This document shows positions 26,329 through 37,600 of a stretch of DNA of 64,000 nt, one piece after another. A program made the position numbers and the translations under genes. Numbering within the stretch: position 1 is the stretch's first letter; each line of letters opens with the position of its first letter. Below the pieces are notes generated by a model, which ran no database searches, was not told the origin of the DNA, and saw only the letters and a program-made list of their open reading frames with translations. Origin of the DNA: Ulvibacterium sp965228935 (lineage in GTDB: Bacteria > Bacteroidota > Bacteroidia > Flavobacteriales > Flavobacteriaceae); NCBI RefSeq assembly GCF_965228935.1, contig NZ_OZ245846.1:3038001-3102000 (forward strand), given 5' to 3'.

Positions 26329-27333
26329 TTATCTGGAGACTTTCCGAAATTCAGTGGGGGAGTGGCCCGTCCATCTTTTAAAGGCACGATTAAATGCACT
26401 TTGCTCGGAGAAGCCGGTTTCAAATGCGATTTCAGCTATACTTCTATTGGAATTTTTAAGGAGGTTCTTGGATAGTTCTTTTTGCGTCTTCCTGATCAGG
26501 TCACGAAAGGTTACCCCATTTTCCGAAAGTCTCCGGGTAAACGTCCGGTTGCTCATGCCGATATGATTGCAAATTTGTTGGATACTTGGAATTCCGCTGG
26601 GCAAGGCATCTTTGATTAACGATTCCACGTCCGAAGATAGTTTGCCGATACTTACCTGAAGTCCATTGGTCTCTTCCTCCACCCTTTCTACCAAAAATTG
26701 GTTAATACTGGCGTCCGCTTTGGCGGTTCGCGCTTCAAGGTCGGATGTTCTATAGGTAATGGAGTAAGAAGGTTGATTGAACAAAACTGGGCATTTGAAG
26801 GCCTTTTGATAACTACCCATATCTTTCGGGGCATCGTGCTTAAAGGTTACTTGGACTGGGGCCATATCGGTTTCGGTCATTGCCTGAAGAACAACTACTG
26901 TGGCCGATAAGGTGGCCTCATTGGATAGTTCCAAACCCCTTCGATGGGGTTCTCTATGCAAAAAAATACGGGATTGATTGGCATTTTTCTCTACCGTGAA
27001 AACATAGGTGTTGGAAAGTAGTTTAAAATAGCGCTCGCTTCTTTCGAATATTTCGCCTGCCCACGAACAAGTTCTCCAGGAAAGGCCCAGTACCCCGTAG
27101 TCCTCTATTTTCATTTCCTGTCCGACCCGGACCGAGAATCCCGGACCTAATTTTTCATCAAGGATTTCGTGCAACTCGAAGAAATGTTCGGCAGGTACGG
27201 CCTTCAGTCTCCCTATGGTGTCTATGGGAGTAGGTAGGTTCTTGAAATCATCCCTGTTCATGCCCTCATGAATGGCATGATCAACCACCTTTTTATAAAG
27301 ACTTATCGAAATGTAGTTCATATTGGGATACAA
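26329..27333 (-). CDS. AraC-family regulator with Arabinose_bd-type N-terminal domain
   Basis: The 334-residue protein has an N-terminal ligand domain of the OruR/ArgR-like type (~residues 20-200; GMNRDDF, VRVGQEMKIEDYGVLGLSWRTC). Its C-terminal double HTH (~235-334) carries NRSIAEIAFETGFSEQSAFNRAFKRWTGHSPTEFR. It lies 98 bp upstream of the DUF1772 gene on the same strand and probably regulates the DUF1772/NmrA pair. Confidence 0.9.
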   Translation of the reverse strand: MYPNMNYISISLYKKVVDHAIHEGMNRDDFKNLPTPIDTIGRLKAVPAEHFFELHEILDEKLGPGFSVRVGQEMKIEDYGVLGLSWRTCSWAGEIFERSERYFKLLSNTYVFTVEKNANQSRIFLHREPHRRGLELSNEATLSATVVVLQAMTETDMAPVQVTFKHDAPKDMGSYQKAFKCPVLFNQPSYSITYRTSDLEARTAKADASINQFLVERVEEETNGLQVSIGKLSSDVESLIKDALPSGIPSIQQICNHIGMSNRTFTRRLSENGVTFRDLIRKTQKELSKNLLKNSNRSIAEIAFETGFSEQSAFNRAFKRWTGHSPTEFRKVSR

Positions 27334-27602
27334 AGTTTAGGTAACCGGGTGAAATGATTAATATACAAACAATTGGTAAATGGTAGTACCTACCGCAACG
27401 TGCTATCCGTATTCGGCACACCATATTTTTCTTATAATCTTGTGTTATGGTTGTTGGGCAAATAACGGGTGAATTTAAAAATCCAATTTGGCTAGGGTCC
27501 CGTATTCCTTTTAAAGTGGTATCGGAATAGGTTTTGGCCTTGCCTTCACCGAAGGGACAAGTCACCGGCTTTTTTTATCTTTAAGAATCGGACCATTTAC
27601 CT

Positions 27603-30503
27603 ATGCGATTCAAAACCTTCATCCTCTTTTGCCTTTTTTTCCTTCTGGCAAGGCTTTCTTATGGACAAAAGTTTAAATATGCCTATTATCATGGAGAGGA
27701 GGTTCCTTTTAAAAATGTCAATCGGACAATACAGGATCATGAGGGTTATGTCTGGTTGGCAACGGATCAAGGGTTGTTTAGGTTCGATGGCAATACCTTT
27801 GAGGATTTTAATACTACCTTGAGAAGCAAGACTATTAGGTCTTTTGTTTCCTGGAATAAAAACGATTTGCTTTTTACCAATGATACGGGTATGCACCGGG
27901 TGTTTTACGTCAATGGACAACCAAAAATCGAGTCATTTAAGCCAAATTCCGCCCTTCATTACCCCACAGAACTTTTTAAGGACGGTCAAAACAGGTTGTG
28001 GATCGGCCAAATGAACGGCTCCATAATGATGTTTTCAGGGAATACCGATAAAGGCAGACCATTTGATCTGGTGTCCAAGGAAAAAGTCCCCAAGATGGTC
28101 TTTGGAGAGGACAAATTTGGTACCATTTGGGTATTGGCCCCGGGCAATGGACTTTTCTACTTTAATGAATCTGCCCAAGAGTTTACATCCCTTAAAAACT
28201 ATGGTTCAGGTAATCACTTTTTAATAAAGGATGACATCATTTGGCTGGCTGGGGAACAGTTGGAAAAACTTAAGGTTACCCATAACCAGAATATCATCAA
28301 CAGGCAAGCATTCGCCGTGGATGGAAAATTAAAGTATATTTCAATGAACGATAGGGGTACTTTATTCCTAAGTTCGGATTCGGCGATCTATACATTTCAA
28401 GACCAAGGAGATCAAACCAAGCTGTCCAAGGTATTCGGCGCGAATGATCCACATCGTGTAGAGGAACTTTCTTTTGGTACTGTAAATCAATTACAATTCA
28501 CAAGAGATGAAACCGGACTTGATGAAGTGATTTGGGTAGGCTCGGACAAAGGTCTTGCCTTATTGTGGTCCAGTTTTTTTCAGGGTGTTTCGGGTTTGGG
28601 TCATGATAACATCAGGGCGATAAACCCGTCCCGGGAAGGCCCTATTGTAATCTCACAAGGGGCCGTTTCGTGGATAAGCAGTGAAGGCATTGCCACGAGT
28701 TTTCAAAAAGAGAGCAACCTCAATGACATCGTCGGCATCGGCTCATTAAAAGATAGGATTTGGTATGGCTCGGCGGAAGGCCAGGTGTTTCAATATCTGG
28801 GGCATCAACTGAAGAGAACATATGATTTGAGCAATCGGGGAAGTGGTGTCTTTTTTATTTTGGCGGACCATGCCGGGGACATATGGTTTTGCCAGGCTGC
28901 CTCCGATAAACCGATAATAGGGGCAGCAAAAATTGATTCGAAAGGGAATATCATTGAATATGGTAAGGAAAAGGGCTTTGAAACGCGCATCTTGGTATTT
29001 CGTGAAGGGGGTAAAGACGAATTGTATGCCGCTGGCATTGGTTTGGAATCCTACCTCTATAAATATGATCGATCATCCGATAGTTTTCAAAACAAAAGTT
29101 TGCCATTTCCATTTGAGGTCAGTGGTAATTTTGAAGTACATGATATGGCCGTGGATCATTTGGGCATTGTTTGGCTTGCAACAACGGACGGACTTTTAAA
29201 ATATGATACGGAAACCATTCGGAAGGTAAACCTCGGTGTATTTACTGATAGTGAAATAAGATCGATAACCGATATGCCCAATGGCACACTTTGGCTCGCT
29301 ACCGATACCAATGGGTTGATACATTTAGATGCCAAGGGCAACTATGTAGTTTTTGATGAAACCAGTGGAACGCCATCCAAGATTTCCTCGTATCGTTGTA
29401 TGGTACTCTATGAAAATTCCCAACTTTGGGTAGGTACACCGGAAGGCATTGTGTACTCTTCGCGGGCAAATCCGGAACCCTACCAAACAAAGACTCCAAT
29501 TATAAAAAGGGTTTCTGTAGACAATGATGTGATTGAAGGAAAAAGTACAATCCAACCAAAGGAATCCCAAAAGGTGGAGCTAGCCATGGCTACCCTTACT
29601 TTCCCGAGCGTGGATGTACGATATCAATATAAGATTTTTAAAAGTGAGCTGACCCAAGAAGACATTGAAGATGTCCCATGGTCGGATGCCCAAACCTCTC
29701 AGATTACCTTGAATGAACTAGAAAGCGGAAACTATATGGTATTGGTTCGAGGTCAAAAAGCCGGAGGGTTTGGATGGAGCGCACCTGTGGAGATGGCTAT
29801 TGATGTATCCCAAAAATGGTATGGTACATGGTGGGGGATGTTACTATTGGTGGCTTTAGCGTTCTTTTTCTTTTGGTTTTTTATAAGGCGTTGGTTGCTG
29901 AAACGAATAGAGGGATTACAAGCTTCGTTATATCAAAAGCAAAAGGAGCTTGAACAAAAGGAGGCTGAATTGGTGGAACAGAGCGGTGCCCTCCTGCAAA
30001 AAAAGAACGAACTAAAGAGTACGGGGGTCAATATCTATTTACTTTATAAGTTGATTAGACAGATTCCAAGGGATTCCGATTGGAACATGATTCTGCCTAT
30101 TCTTAATAAATTGGTAGAACTTCCAACGGGAATTGATGTATTTGAGCTTGCTTTTAAAAAGGGAGAGGTCGTCCAGTTTAAAGGCTACCAAAGGGAAAAT
30201 CATGAAATGGTCAATAGAGAGGAGCCATTTGATGAAAAAAGCAATTTACCCAGTTATGTCATGTGTACAGGGAAACCCCTTTTGATTCATGATTTCAATA
30301 AGGAAGCTGAAGAACACATAAGTAAAAAGGATAGTATGGGATATCTTTCACGTATATATATGCCCTTGGAACAAAAAGTGGGAGGTACGGCAATTTTTTG
30401 TGTTTATTCCAAGGAAAAAAATGCGTTTTCCCAACAAACCAGTGCTTTGTTAGGAATTCTTGTTCGGTTTTTGTCAATAAACGCAAGTGATGGGCTCAAA
30501 TAA
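27603..30503 (+). CDS. Beta-propeller sensor with Y_Y_Y and GAF-like domain, without kinase
   Basis: This 966-residue protein has a signal peptide (~1-21), then two-component-regulator propeller repeats (~25-620; repeated D-x-x-G-x-x-W or G-x-V-W-L-A-T patterns). A Y_Y_Y sandwich (~655-740), one membrane helix (~748-768) and a coiled coil (~770-805) follow. The ~150-residue cytoplasmic C terminus looks like a GAF fold (ending FLSINASDG). HisKA, ATPase, receiver and DNA-binding motifs are all absent, so it must signal through a partner or by binding a small molecule. Its stop lies one base before the channel gene's ATG, so the two are co-transcribed. The GAF call is from pattern only. Confidence 0.8.
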   Translation: MRFKTFILFCLFFLLARLSYGQKFKYAYYHGEEVPFKNVNRTIQDHEGYVWLATDQGLFRFDGNTFEDFNTTLRSKTIRSFVSWNKNDLLFTNDTGMHRVFYVNGQPKIESFKPNSALHYPTELFKDGQNRLWIGQMNGSIMMFSGNTDKGRPFDLVSKEKVPKMVFGEDKFGTIWVLAPGNGLFYFNESAQEFTSLKNYGSGNHFLIKDDIIWLAGEQLEKLKVTHNQNIINRQAFAVDGKLKYISMNDRGTLFLSSDSAIYTFQDQGDQTKLSKVFGANDPHRVEELSFGTVNQLQFTRDETGLDEVIWVGSDKGLALLWSSFFQGVSGLGHDNIRAINPSREGPIVISQGAVSWISSEGIATSFQKESNLNDIVGIGSLKDRIWYGSAEGQVFQYLGHQLKRTYDLSNRGSGVFFILADHAGDIWFCQAASDKPIIGAAKIDSKGNIIEYGKEKGFETRILVFREGGKDELYAAGIGLESYLYKYDRSSDSFQNKSLPFPFEVSGNFEVHDMAVDHLGIVWLATTDGLLKYDTETIRKVNLGVFTDSEIRSITDMPNGTLWLATDTNGLIHLDAKGNYVVFDETSGTPSKISSYRCMVLYENSQLWVGTPEGIVYSSRANPEPYQTKTPIIKRVSVDNDVIEGKSTIQPKESQKVELAMATLTFPSVDVRYQYKIFKSELTQEDIEDVPWSDAQTSQITLNELESGNYMVLVRGQKAGGFGWSAPVEMAIDVSQKWYGTWWGMLLLVALAFFFFWFFIRRWLLKRIEGLQASLYQKQKELEQKEAELVEQSGALLQKKNELKSTGVNIYLLYKLIRQIPRDSDWNMILPILNKLVELPTGIDVFELAFKKGEVVQFKGYQRENHEMVNREEPFDEKSNLPSYVMCTGKPLLIHDFNKEAEEHISKKDSMGYLSRIYMPLEQKVGGTAIFCVYSKEKNAFSQQTSALLGILVRFLSINASDGLK

Positions 30504-30504
30504 T

Positions 30505-31584
30505 ATGGAAAGGATACCTTCGATATCATTTTTGTTAGCCATGCTTCTTACGGGTATTTTGGGTAACGCCAATATGCTGAGGGACACTTTGCTCGTGGGC
30601 ATTTATGTAGATCCTCCCTTTGTAGTAAAGGAATCGGGAGGATTTACCGGGGTTTCAATCGATCTTTGGGAGCATATTGCATCGGAAATGGATATGGCTT
30701 ATAAATATGTTGAGTTTAGCGATGCGGTAGGTATTATTCGTTCCCTTGACTATGATGAACTTGATATTTCAATCAATCCTCTTAATAATAGCCCAAGTCG
30801 TATCGAGCGATTTCAGGTGAGCCAACCCTTCTATATTTCCAGTGTTGGTGTAGCAACCACTATTAGTGGTCAAAGTCAATTTCGGATTTTTATCAATAAT
30901 TTCTTTTCTCGGGATTTTCTGAATATAGTGCTGCTCTTGCTCGCCATTTTGTTGACCTTTGGGACCATTCTTTGGTTCGCAGAACGAAAGACGAACAAAT
31001 ACCAGTTCAGGCCGGGTATCCGAGGTCTATTTGACGGTCTTTGGTGGGCCGCGGTGACCATGACGACGGTCGGCTATGGGGACAAGGCCCCAAAGACGCA
31101 TTTGGGAAAGACCATTGCCATTGTGTGGATGTTTACGGCTATCATTATCATTTCAGGGTTTACGGCTACCATAGCCTCAACGTTAACGGTAAATACCCTT
31201 GAAGCTGATATCAACGGATTGGAAGACCTCCAGAATGCAGGGAAAATTGGGGTTGTGGGCGCCTCTGATGCCGAATACTTTGTGCAGCAACAAGATTTGC
31301 ATCCGTCACAAGTCTATAGGACCCCGCTACAGGCCCTAAGGGCTTTATCAAGAAAGGAAATTGAGATTTTGGTTTCCGATAGGACTACTACCGAGTACCT
31401 TATTAAAACCAACAATATGGAAAATCGCGTAAGGTTACTTCCGTTAACTTTTCAAAAACAGTACAGAAGTTTCATCATGCCCAAGTCCCAACCAATTTTT
31501 AGCGAGGTGAACAAACAGCTCATTATGCGAATTCAATCGGTATCTTGGAATGAATCGCTAAAAAAATATGGGTTGGATGAGTAA
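30505..31584 (+). CDS. GluR0-like ligand-gated potassium channel
   Basis: It encodes ~359 residues from the ATG at 30505, one nt after the previous stop; in-frame GTG 30487 and ATG 30490 are alternatives. After a signal peptide comes the first lobe of a type 3 solute-binding domain (GIYVDPPFVV, SIDLWEHIA). The pore module is a membrane helix (FLNIVLLLLAILLTFGTILWF), a P-loop with the K+ filter TTVGYGD, and a second helix (IAIVWMFTAIIIISGF). The second binding lobe follows (GKIGVVGASDAEYFVQ). This is the architecture of prokaryotic ionotropic glutamate receptors: a periplasmic ligand opens a K+ pore. The ligand is unknown. Position suggests it works with the two neighbouring sensors. Confidence 0.9.
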   Translation: MERIPSISFLLAMLLTGILGNANMLRDTLLVGIYVDPPFVVKESGGFTGVSIDLWEHIASEMDMAYKYVEFSDAVGIIRSLDYDELDISINPLNNSPSRIERFQVSQPFYISSVGVATTISGQSQFRIFINNFFSRDFLNIVLLLLAILLTFGTILWFAERKTNKYQFRPGIRGLFDGLWWAAVTMTTVGYGDKAPKTHLGKTIAIVWMFTAIIIISGFTATIASTLTVNTLEADINGLEDLQNAGKIGVVGASDAEYFVQQQDLHPSQVYRTPLQALRALSRKEIEILVSDRTTTEYLIKTNNMENRVRLLPLTFQKQYRSFIMPKSQPIFSEVNKQLIMRIQSVSWNESLKKYGLDE

Positions 31585-31624
31585 AGTTTCTATATTATAT
31601 GTTTAAAACCCGAAAAACCTGGAT

Positions 31625-34417
31625 TTGAAATACGTTTTACTCTTTTTTCTCTTTATTGCCTTCGGGCTTACGGCCCAAGAGCTTCCCCCAATCCAAAATT
31701 TTTACCCCGGGGATTACAACGGTGAAAATCAAAATTGGGACATTTCCCAAGCTTCGGATAAATTGATTTATGTAGCCAATAGTAAAGGTCTGTTGGAATT
31801 CAACGGGGCCCGTTGGACACTTTATCCTTCGCCCAACGAAACGATCATGCGATCCGTCAAGGTGGTAGAGAATCGAATTTATACGGGCTGTTTTATGGAA
31901 TTCGGTTACTGGAAAAGGAATGGCCTAGGTGTACTGAATTATACGTCGTTATCCCAAAAAATTGGAGTTGACCTTATTGAGGACGAAGAATTTTGGAATA
32001 TCATACATGTGGATGATTATATGGTCTTCCAGTCCTTGAAACGGATTTACATCTATGATATAAGCAAAGGCACGGTAAACACGATCGATTCGAATAGGAC
32101 GATTACCAAAATGTTCAAGGTTGGGCAGGATGTATATTTCCAAAGGTTGGGTGAGGGTCTCTTTGGGATTGAATCCGGGAAGGACTTTTTAGTTTTGGAT
32201 GATGAAATACTCAGAAATTATGAAGTGATCCATGTTTTTGGAAGCGATAGGAATTTGCTGATACTTACCAGGGACAATGGTTTTTACACTGTTAAGGATG
32301 GGGCATTGGTACAATCCGATCAGTATCCCAATAAGGCGTTGTCGGCTTTTAGCTTTTACGATGGTATTCAGTTAAAGGACAATAGTTTTCTATTGGGCAC
32401 CATATCCAACGGGGTGATTTATTTAAGTGCAACCGGAGAATTGGTTTTTCAGATAGATCAAAACAATGGCCTATCCAACAATACGGTCCTAGCGTTATTT
32501 GAAGATGTGGACCATAACATATGGTTAGGTTTGGATCATGGTATAAGTTATGTAAATAGAAAGTCGCCCTATAAGGTCTTTAATGATTCCAAAGGCGTTT
32601 TAGGGAGTGTTTATGCCGCAGCCGTGTACAATGATAATTTATACTTGGGGACAAACCAGGGATTGTTCTACAAGCGTTTGAGCGGTAATAACGGGTTTAA
32701 CCTTATTGCGGGTACACAGGGTCAGGTATGGAGTTTAAGGCAGATCGATACTAAACTATTATGTGGGCATAACTCGGGTACCTTTCTGATTAAAGGCGAT
32801 CAAGTCCAAAAAATATTCGATGTTCAGGGCACATGGGATATCGCGCCGCTGAACGGAAACCCAAATGTATTACTTCAAGGGAATTATGACGGCCTGTACA
32901 TCTTGGAAAGATCGGATACTTCATGGAAGCTTAAAAATAAAATCGGAGGGTTTAATAACTCATCCAGATACTTTGAGACATTAGGTAGTGAAATCTTTGT
33001 AAATCATGAGTATAACGGGGTTTTCAAATTAAAGCTGGACGAGTCATTTTTTAACATAAAGAGTGTGGTGAAGGACACCCTTATCAAAGGTTCCAATTCA
33101 GGTCTTGTGAAGTATAATGGGGATATATTGTACGCCTATAAAAACGGGATTTTCAAATTTGATGGCAAGACCCGACAATTTGCCAAGGACAGCCTTTTAA
33201 GTACTTTGTATGACGAAGAGGACTATGAATCTGGAAAATTGATTGTCGATGAATCGGACAATAAATTGTGGGTCTTCACAAAATCCAATGTAAGTTTTGT
33301 GACCCCCGTGGGATTGACAAATGCCCCTAAAGTTAGAGATATACCGCTTAGCAAGGAAATGAGGGATGGTATCCTGGGATACGAAAACATTATAAAACTT
33401 GATGATAATGGAAACTATTTGTTGGGGAAGACTTCAGGTTATATTACACTGAACATCAATGAGGTAGAAGTCAAAAATTTTCAAGTCCATATGGCCAATG
33501 TTTCTAATGGAGTAGATCGAACAAATGAAAATTTGCAGGACACAGGGTTAAAAGGCAATTTCAATAATGATAGCAACAATTTTGAATTTTCCTTTTATGC
33601 CCCGGAATATAATAAATATGTAAAGACGGTATATCAGTATCGATTGCAAGGGATTTATGATGAATGGAGTGATTGGTCTCCAAAGGCCAACGTATTCTAT
33701 GAAAATTTGCCTTTTGGGGATTACGTATTTGAGGTGCGGGGAAAGATAGGGAACTCCATTTCGAGCAATACCGCCTCGTATGCTTTTGCGATAGCAAAGC
33801 CGTGGTATATATCCAATGTAATGATTGCCGTTTACCTATTGGGTATATTGTTATTCTCGTTCTTTATGCACAATGTGTATAAGCAGTATTACAAAAAACA
33901 ACGTCTAAAGCTCATAGAGAAAAATAAAAAGGAATTGGAACTGGCCCAGGTTCAGAATGAAAAGGAAATTATACGGATCAAAAATGAACAGTTGGAGTTG
34001 GAAAATAAAAGTAAAGGCAAGGAATTGGCCGTCTCCACAATGAGTATCATCAGGAAGAATGAATTGCTTACCACCATAAAGGATGAACTGAACGCAATGG
34101 GGAACAAAGATGTGATGAAACCGGTGATAAAAATCATTGATAAAAGTCTGAGACAAAATGATGATTGGGAACTTTTTCAGGAAGCATTCAACAATGCCGA
34201 TAGCGAATTCCTCAAGAGAATAAAGACGACGCACCCGTCCCTATCGCCCAATGACCTTAAATTGTGTGCGTATCTGCGTTTAAACTTATCCTCTAAGGAG
34301 ATAGCCCAGCTTCTACATATTTCTCCCAGAAGTGTTGAAATTAAACGGTACCGACTTCGCAAAAAATTAGGATTGCAACATGAGGACAATCTAGTGAACT
34401 ACATATTGGAACTCTAA
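31625..34417 (+). CDS. Propeller/Y_Y_Y membrane regulator with LuxR-type HTH
   Basis: This 930-residue protein starts at TTG 31625, directly opening a signal peptide (~1-18). Propeller repeats fill ~25-600, the Y_Y_Y domain ~640-725, one membrane helix ~732-752, and a coiled coil ~760-810. A LuxR/GerE HTH closes the protein (~865-930; LSSKEIAQLLHISPRSVEIKRYRLRKKL). This one-component membrane regulator type often sits beside glycan loci in Flavobacteriia. It lies 271 bp upstream of the glucan operon on the same strand and is the best candidate for its activator. Confidence 0.9.
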   Translation: MKYVLLFFLFIAFGLTAQELPPIQNFYPGDYNGENQNWDISQASDKLIYVANSKGLLEFNGARWTLYPSPNETIMRSVKVVENRIYTGCFMEFGYWKRNGLGVLNYTSLSQKIGVDLIEDEEFWNIIHVDDYMVFQSLKRIYIYDISKGTVNTIDSNRTITKMFKVGQDVYFQRLGEGLFGIESGKDFLVLDDEILRNYEVIHVFGSDRNLLILTRDNGFYTVKDGALVQSDQYPNKALSAFSFYDGIQLKDNSFLLGTISNGVIYLSATGELVFQIDQNNGLSNNTVLALFEDVDHNIWLGLDHGISYVNRKSPYKVFNDSKGVLGSVYAAAVYNDNLYLGTNQGLFYKRLSGNNGFNLIAGTQGQVWSLRQIDTKLLCGHNSGTFLIKGDQVQKIFDVQGTWDIAPLNGNPNVLLQGNYDGLYILERSDTSWKLKNKIGGFNNSSRYFETLGSEIFVNHEYNGVFKLKLDESFFNIKSVVKDTLIKGSNSGLVKYNGDILYAYKNGIFKFDGKTRQFAKDSLLSTLYDEEDYESGKLIVDESDNKLWVFTKSNVSFVTPVGLTNAPKVRDIPLSKEMRDGILGYENIIKLDDNGNYLLGKTSGYITLNINEVEVKNFQVHMANVSNGVDRTNENLQDTGLKGNFNNDSNNFEFSFYAPEYNKYVKTVYQYRLQGIYDEWSDWSPKANVFYENLPFGDYVFEVRGKIGNSISSNTASYAFAIAKPWYISNVMIAVYLLGILLFSFFMHNVYKQYYKKQRLKLIEKNKKELELAQVQNEKEIIRIKNEQLELENKSKGKELAVSTMSIIRKNELLTTIKDELNAMGNKDVMKPVIKIIDKSLRQNDDWELFQEAFNNADSEFLKRIKTTHPSLSPNDLKLCAYLRLNLSSKEIAQLLHISPRSVEIKRYRLRKKLGLQHEDNLVNYILEL

Positions 34418-34528
34418 CCCGATCAACAATTCGATTCTTTACCCTCAACATAACGGGTTTCTACCTCAACATGACCTATACAAAAGTGTTTTTCCTTTTT
34501 GTAATCCTATGAAAACTAGTTTTTTAAC

Positions 34529-34561
34529 AATTGGCCAAAACATTAGCAATAATGGTCAATT
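34529..34561. promoter_or_regulatory. Inverted repeat upstream of glucan operon, candidate operator
   Basis: Half-sites aattggcca and tggtcaatt (8 of 9 complementary) are separated by 15 nt and lie about 130 nt before the first gene. Between it and the start, tatattttttg at ~34614-34624 weakly resembles the TAnnTTTG box. The arrangement suits a dimeric regulator such as the LuxR-type protein just upstream; this is inference. Confidence 0.3.
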
Positions 34562-34688
34562 ACGACATATGTTTCTGCTATATTGTTAGAAATCGCTCCT
34601 GTTTTTTGCCATGTATATTTTTTGTAGGGGTAAAACTTATGGCATCCATAATTTTTGATAATAAGTTTAGAGTGTTAAAAATTGCTCT

Positions 34689-37600
34689 ATGGATGCACTT
34701 CGGAAAAACTTACTCAAACTCACCTTTTTCTTCTTTACCGCGATTGTTTTTGCACAATCCAGCAATGTAGCTGTAGTAAAAGATGAAAATGGGGCAAAAC
34801 TGGTCGTTGATGGTGAAAGCTTCATGATCAACGGTATGAACTGGGATTATATCCCTATCGGCACAAATACCGTGAACGCGGAATTTTGGAAAAAGTCAGA
34901 TGACATTATCAAAGCTGGGCTCGACACGGAAATGTCGCTTCTTAAAAACATGAATGTCAATGTTATTAGACAGTACACAGGAGTTCCGGCAAGGTGGATA
35001 AAATACATCTACGAGAACTATGGAATCTATACCATGCTCAACCATTCCTTTGGTCGCTATGGATTGACGTTGGATGGGGTTTGGACACCGGTGACCATTT
35101 ATGACGATGCCAAGACCCAAGAGTTCTTGATGTCCGAAATGGAGGAACTGGTTAGGGGATATAAAGATACACCAGGCCTGTTACTTTACCTATTGGGGAA
35201 TGAGAATAACTATGGATTGTTCTGGGCAGGAGCGGAGACAGAGGATTTTCCCGATGATGAGGAAAGAATACAATTTATAGGGGAAAGTAGGGGAAGGCCC
35301 ATGTATCGGTTGATGAACGAGGCCGCGAAAAAAATGAAGGCCATGGATCCATCCCACCCAGTGGCCATATGTAATGGGGATGTTCTGTTCATCGATATCG
35401 TTGCCGAGGAATGTAAAGATGTGGATATCTATGGAACAAACACCTACCGCGGTCTTTCCTTTGGGGATATGTTCCAGGTGGTAAAGGAAAAGCTCAACAA
35501 GCCGGTTATGTTTACCGAATTTGGGGCAGATGCTTACAATGCCGTTGAAAACAAGGAAGATCAATTTTCCCAGGCCTACTATATGGTGGGTAATTGGAAG
35601 GAAATCTATGAGAATGCAGCCGGTCTGGGCAAGGCCGATAATTCCATAGGCGGCTTTACATTTCAATTTAGTGATGGCTGGTGGAAATTCGGTTTTGACG
35701 ACCGAAAAAATGCGGACGTTCATGACAACAATGCTTCATGGTCCAATGGAGGTTATGCCAGGGATTTGGCGGCTCCCGGAGCCAATAACATGAACGAGGA
35801 ATGGTTTGGAATTTGTGCCAAGGGCGCTACGAACCCCAGAGGTCTTTACGATCTCTATCCACGGGCGGCCTACTATGCATTGAAGGAGGCACATCAATTG
35901 AATCCGTATGCGGAGGGTGTGGATCTGGATTTTGTAGGAAACCATTTTGACAATATACAATTGATGGATGCCGTGCTCAAGGCACGGGGCGATAAGGCCG
36001 CCTTAAGCGGGGAGCAGAGCAAATTGCTTCGAATAAGTAATCTTACGGCGAGGCTGGCAACATTCAGTACCGGAGGTAGCCTTATTACCACTCCGGATAA
36101 TGCCGATCCGGATGATCCCAATACATTTCCAAATCAATTGGGATTCGATCATATGCAGTCCTATTTTGTTGGGGTGGAGGGCAATCCCGCTTCCAACATG
36201 CGTGCAGAGGTCAATTTCAATATAGTGGGAAATGTAGCGCAAAATCCGATCAATGAGATTTTTTATGAGAACAATTCCCGTCCTATAGAAGTGAATACCG
36301 ATGAAGGAAATGTATTGGTCCAGGATGTAAATAGGATACGGGTATACCAAGCTGAATTTGAGTGGAACGCCAAAGAGTTCGATCTACGGGGGTTTTATAG
36401 AACAGGCCATTATCATTGGGGGTACGAAGGTGATTTTTTCGGTCTCTATCCCGAAGCCAATTATGGCCCAAACCTGGATATCTATAACGGAGAAATACTA
36501 GGAGCGGAAATTGATGGTAAAGGTCCGTTGAAAGGCTTAAAAGCCGCGATTGGCCCTCAATTATGGTGGGGGGCCAACCCTACTATGCTTTTTAAGTACA
36601 AAAAACATATTGGAAAATTCGATATTACCGGTATTTATCATCGGGATTTTGAGACGAACATTGTTTTCGATGAAAATGGAAGGCGAGTATTGGATATCAA
36701 TCAATTACGGAGTGGGGTGGTTCCCCCTTGGCCCACTGAAAGGGCTACCCTTACTATAGAAAGGGAGTTTGGCAAATTTGGGGTCACTATAGGAGGGATT
36801 TGGGCCGGAAGCCCATTGAACGGTACTTCATTTCAAGATGTGAGGGGTACACCCGGAAACTATACCGTTTTTGAGGACAGGATTCAAGCAAGTGATAACT
36901 GGGGCGGTAAAGTGAAACTTACCTATGAAGGCGGGAAGTTTAATTGGTACGGACAAGCGGCGGCCATGGGCCTTATTGCCAATGGGGGTGCCGACCAAAC
37001 ATTGACCTTTACCGGATGGAAACTAAGGGATACAGGAAGTGGAAACCAAGTAAATGTGTTATCCGGACTTACTCTCGCGACCGGAAATTTTCAAATTGCA
37101 CCCAATTTCTTGTGGCAAAAACCATTGGTAGATGCTATTCCCCAAGATGTACAAGCTCCGGGTCGATTGAGGAATATTATTGATGATCCCTTTGCTGTAC
37201 GTTGGAATCGTGAAACCACGGCTGGGGAGATACTCTTTACCTATGACCCCACACCGGGTACATGGATGTATGAGTGGGACAATGACCGGTCCGAAGATGC
37301 CAAGTTTGCCATGAACCTGGGCTTCGTATATCGCCACCTTCCCACTACTATGGATGCCCATATCGGATTTTTGGCGGATCGTACCATTTTTTCTTTTCCC
37401 AATTCGGCACCTGCAGAGGACTTGTGGGAAGTCCATTCCAGGATGGTTTCCAAGCTAGGCGCGGACTTGGGGATAATAGGAAATTTCTATTATGGTAACG
37501 GACAGGGTAATGGTGATAACGATAGATTGATCAAGCGTTTTGGTGGGGATGTCCGTATACTTTATAAAAAATACAAGCTACAGTACACCCAAAAGATTAA

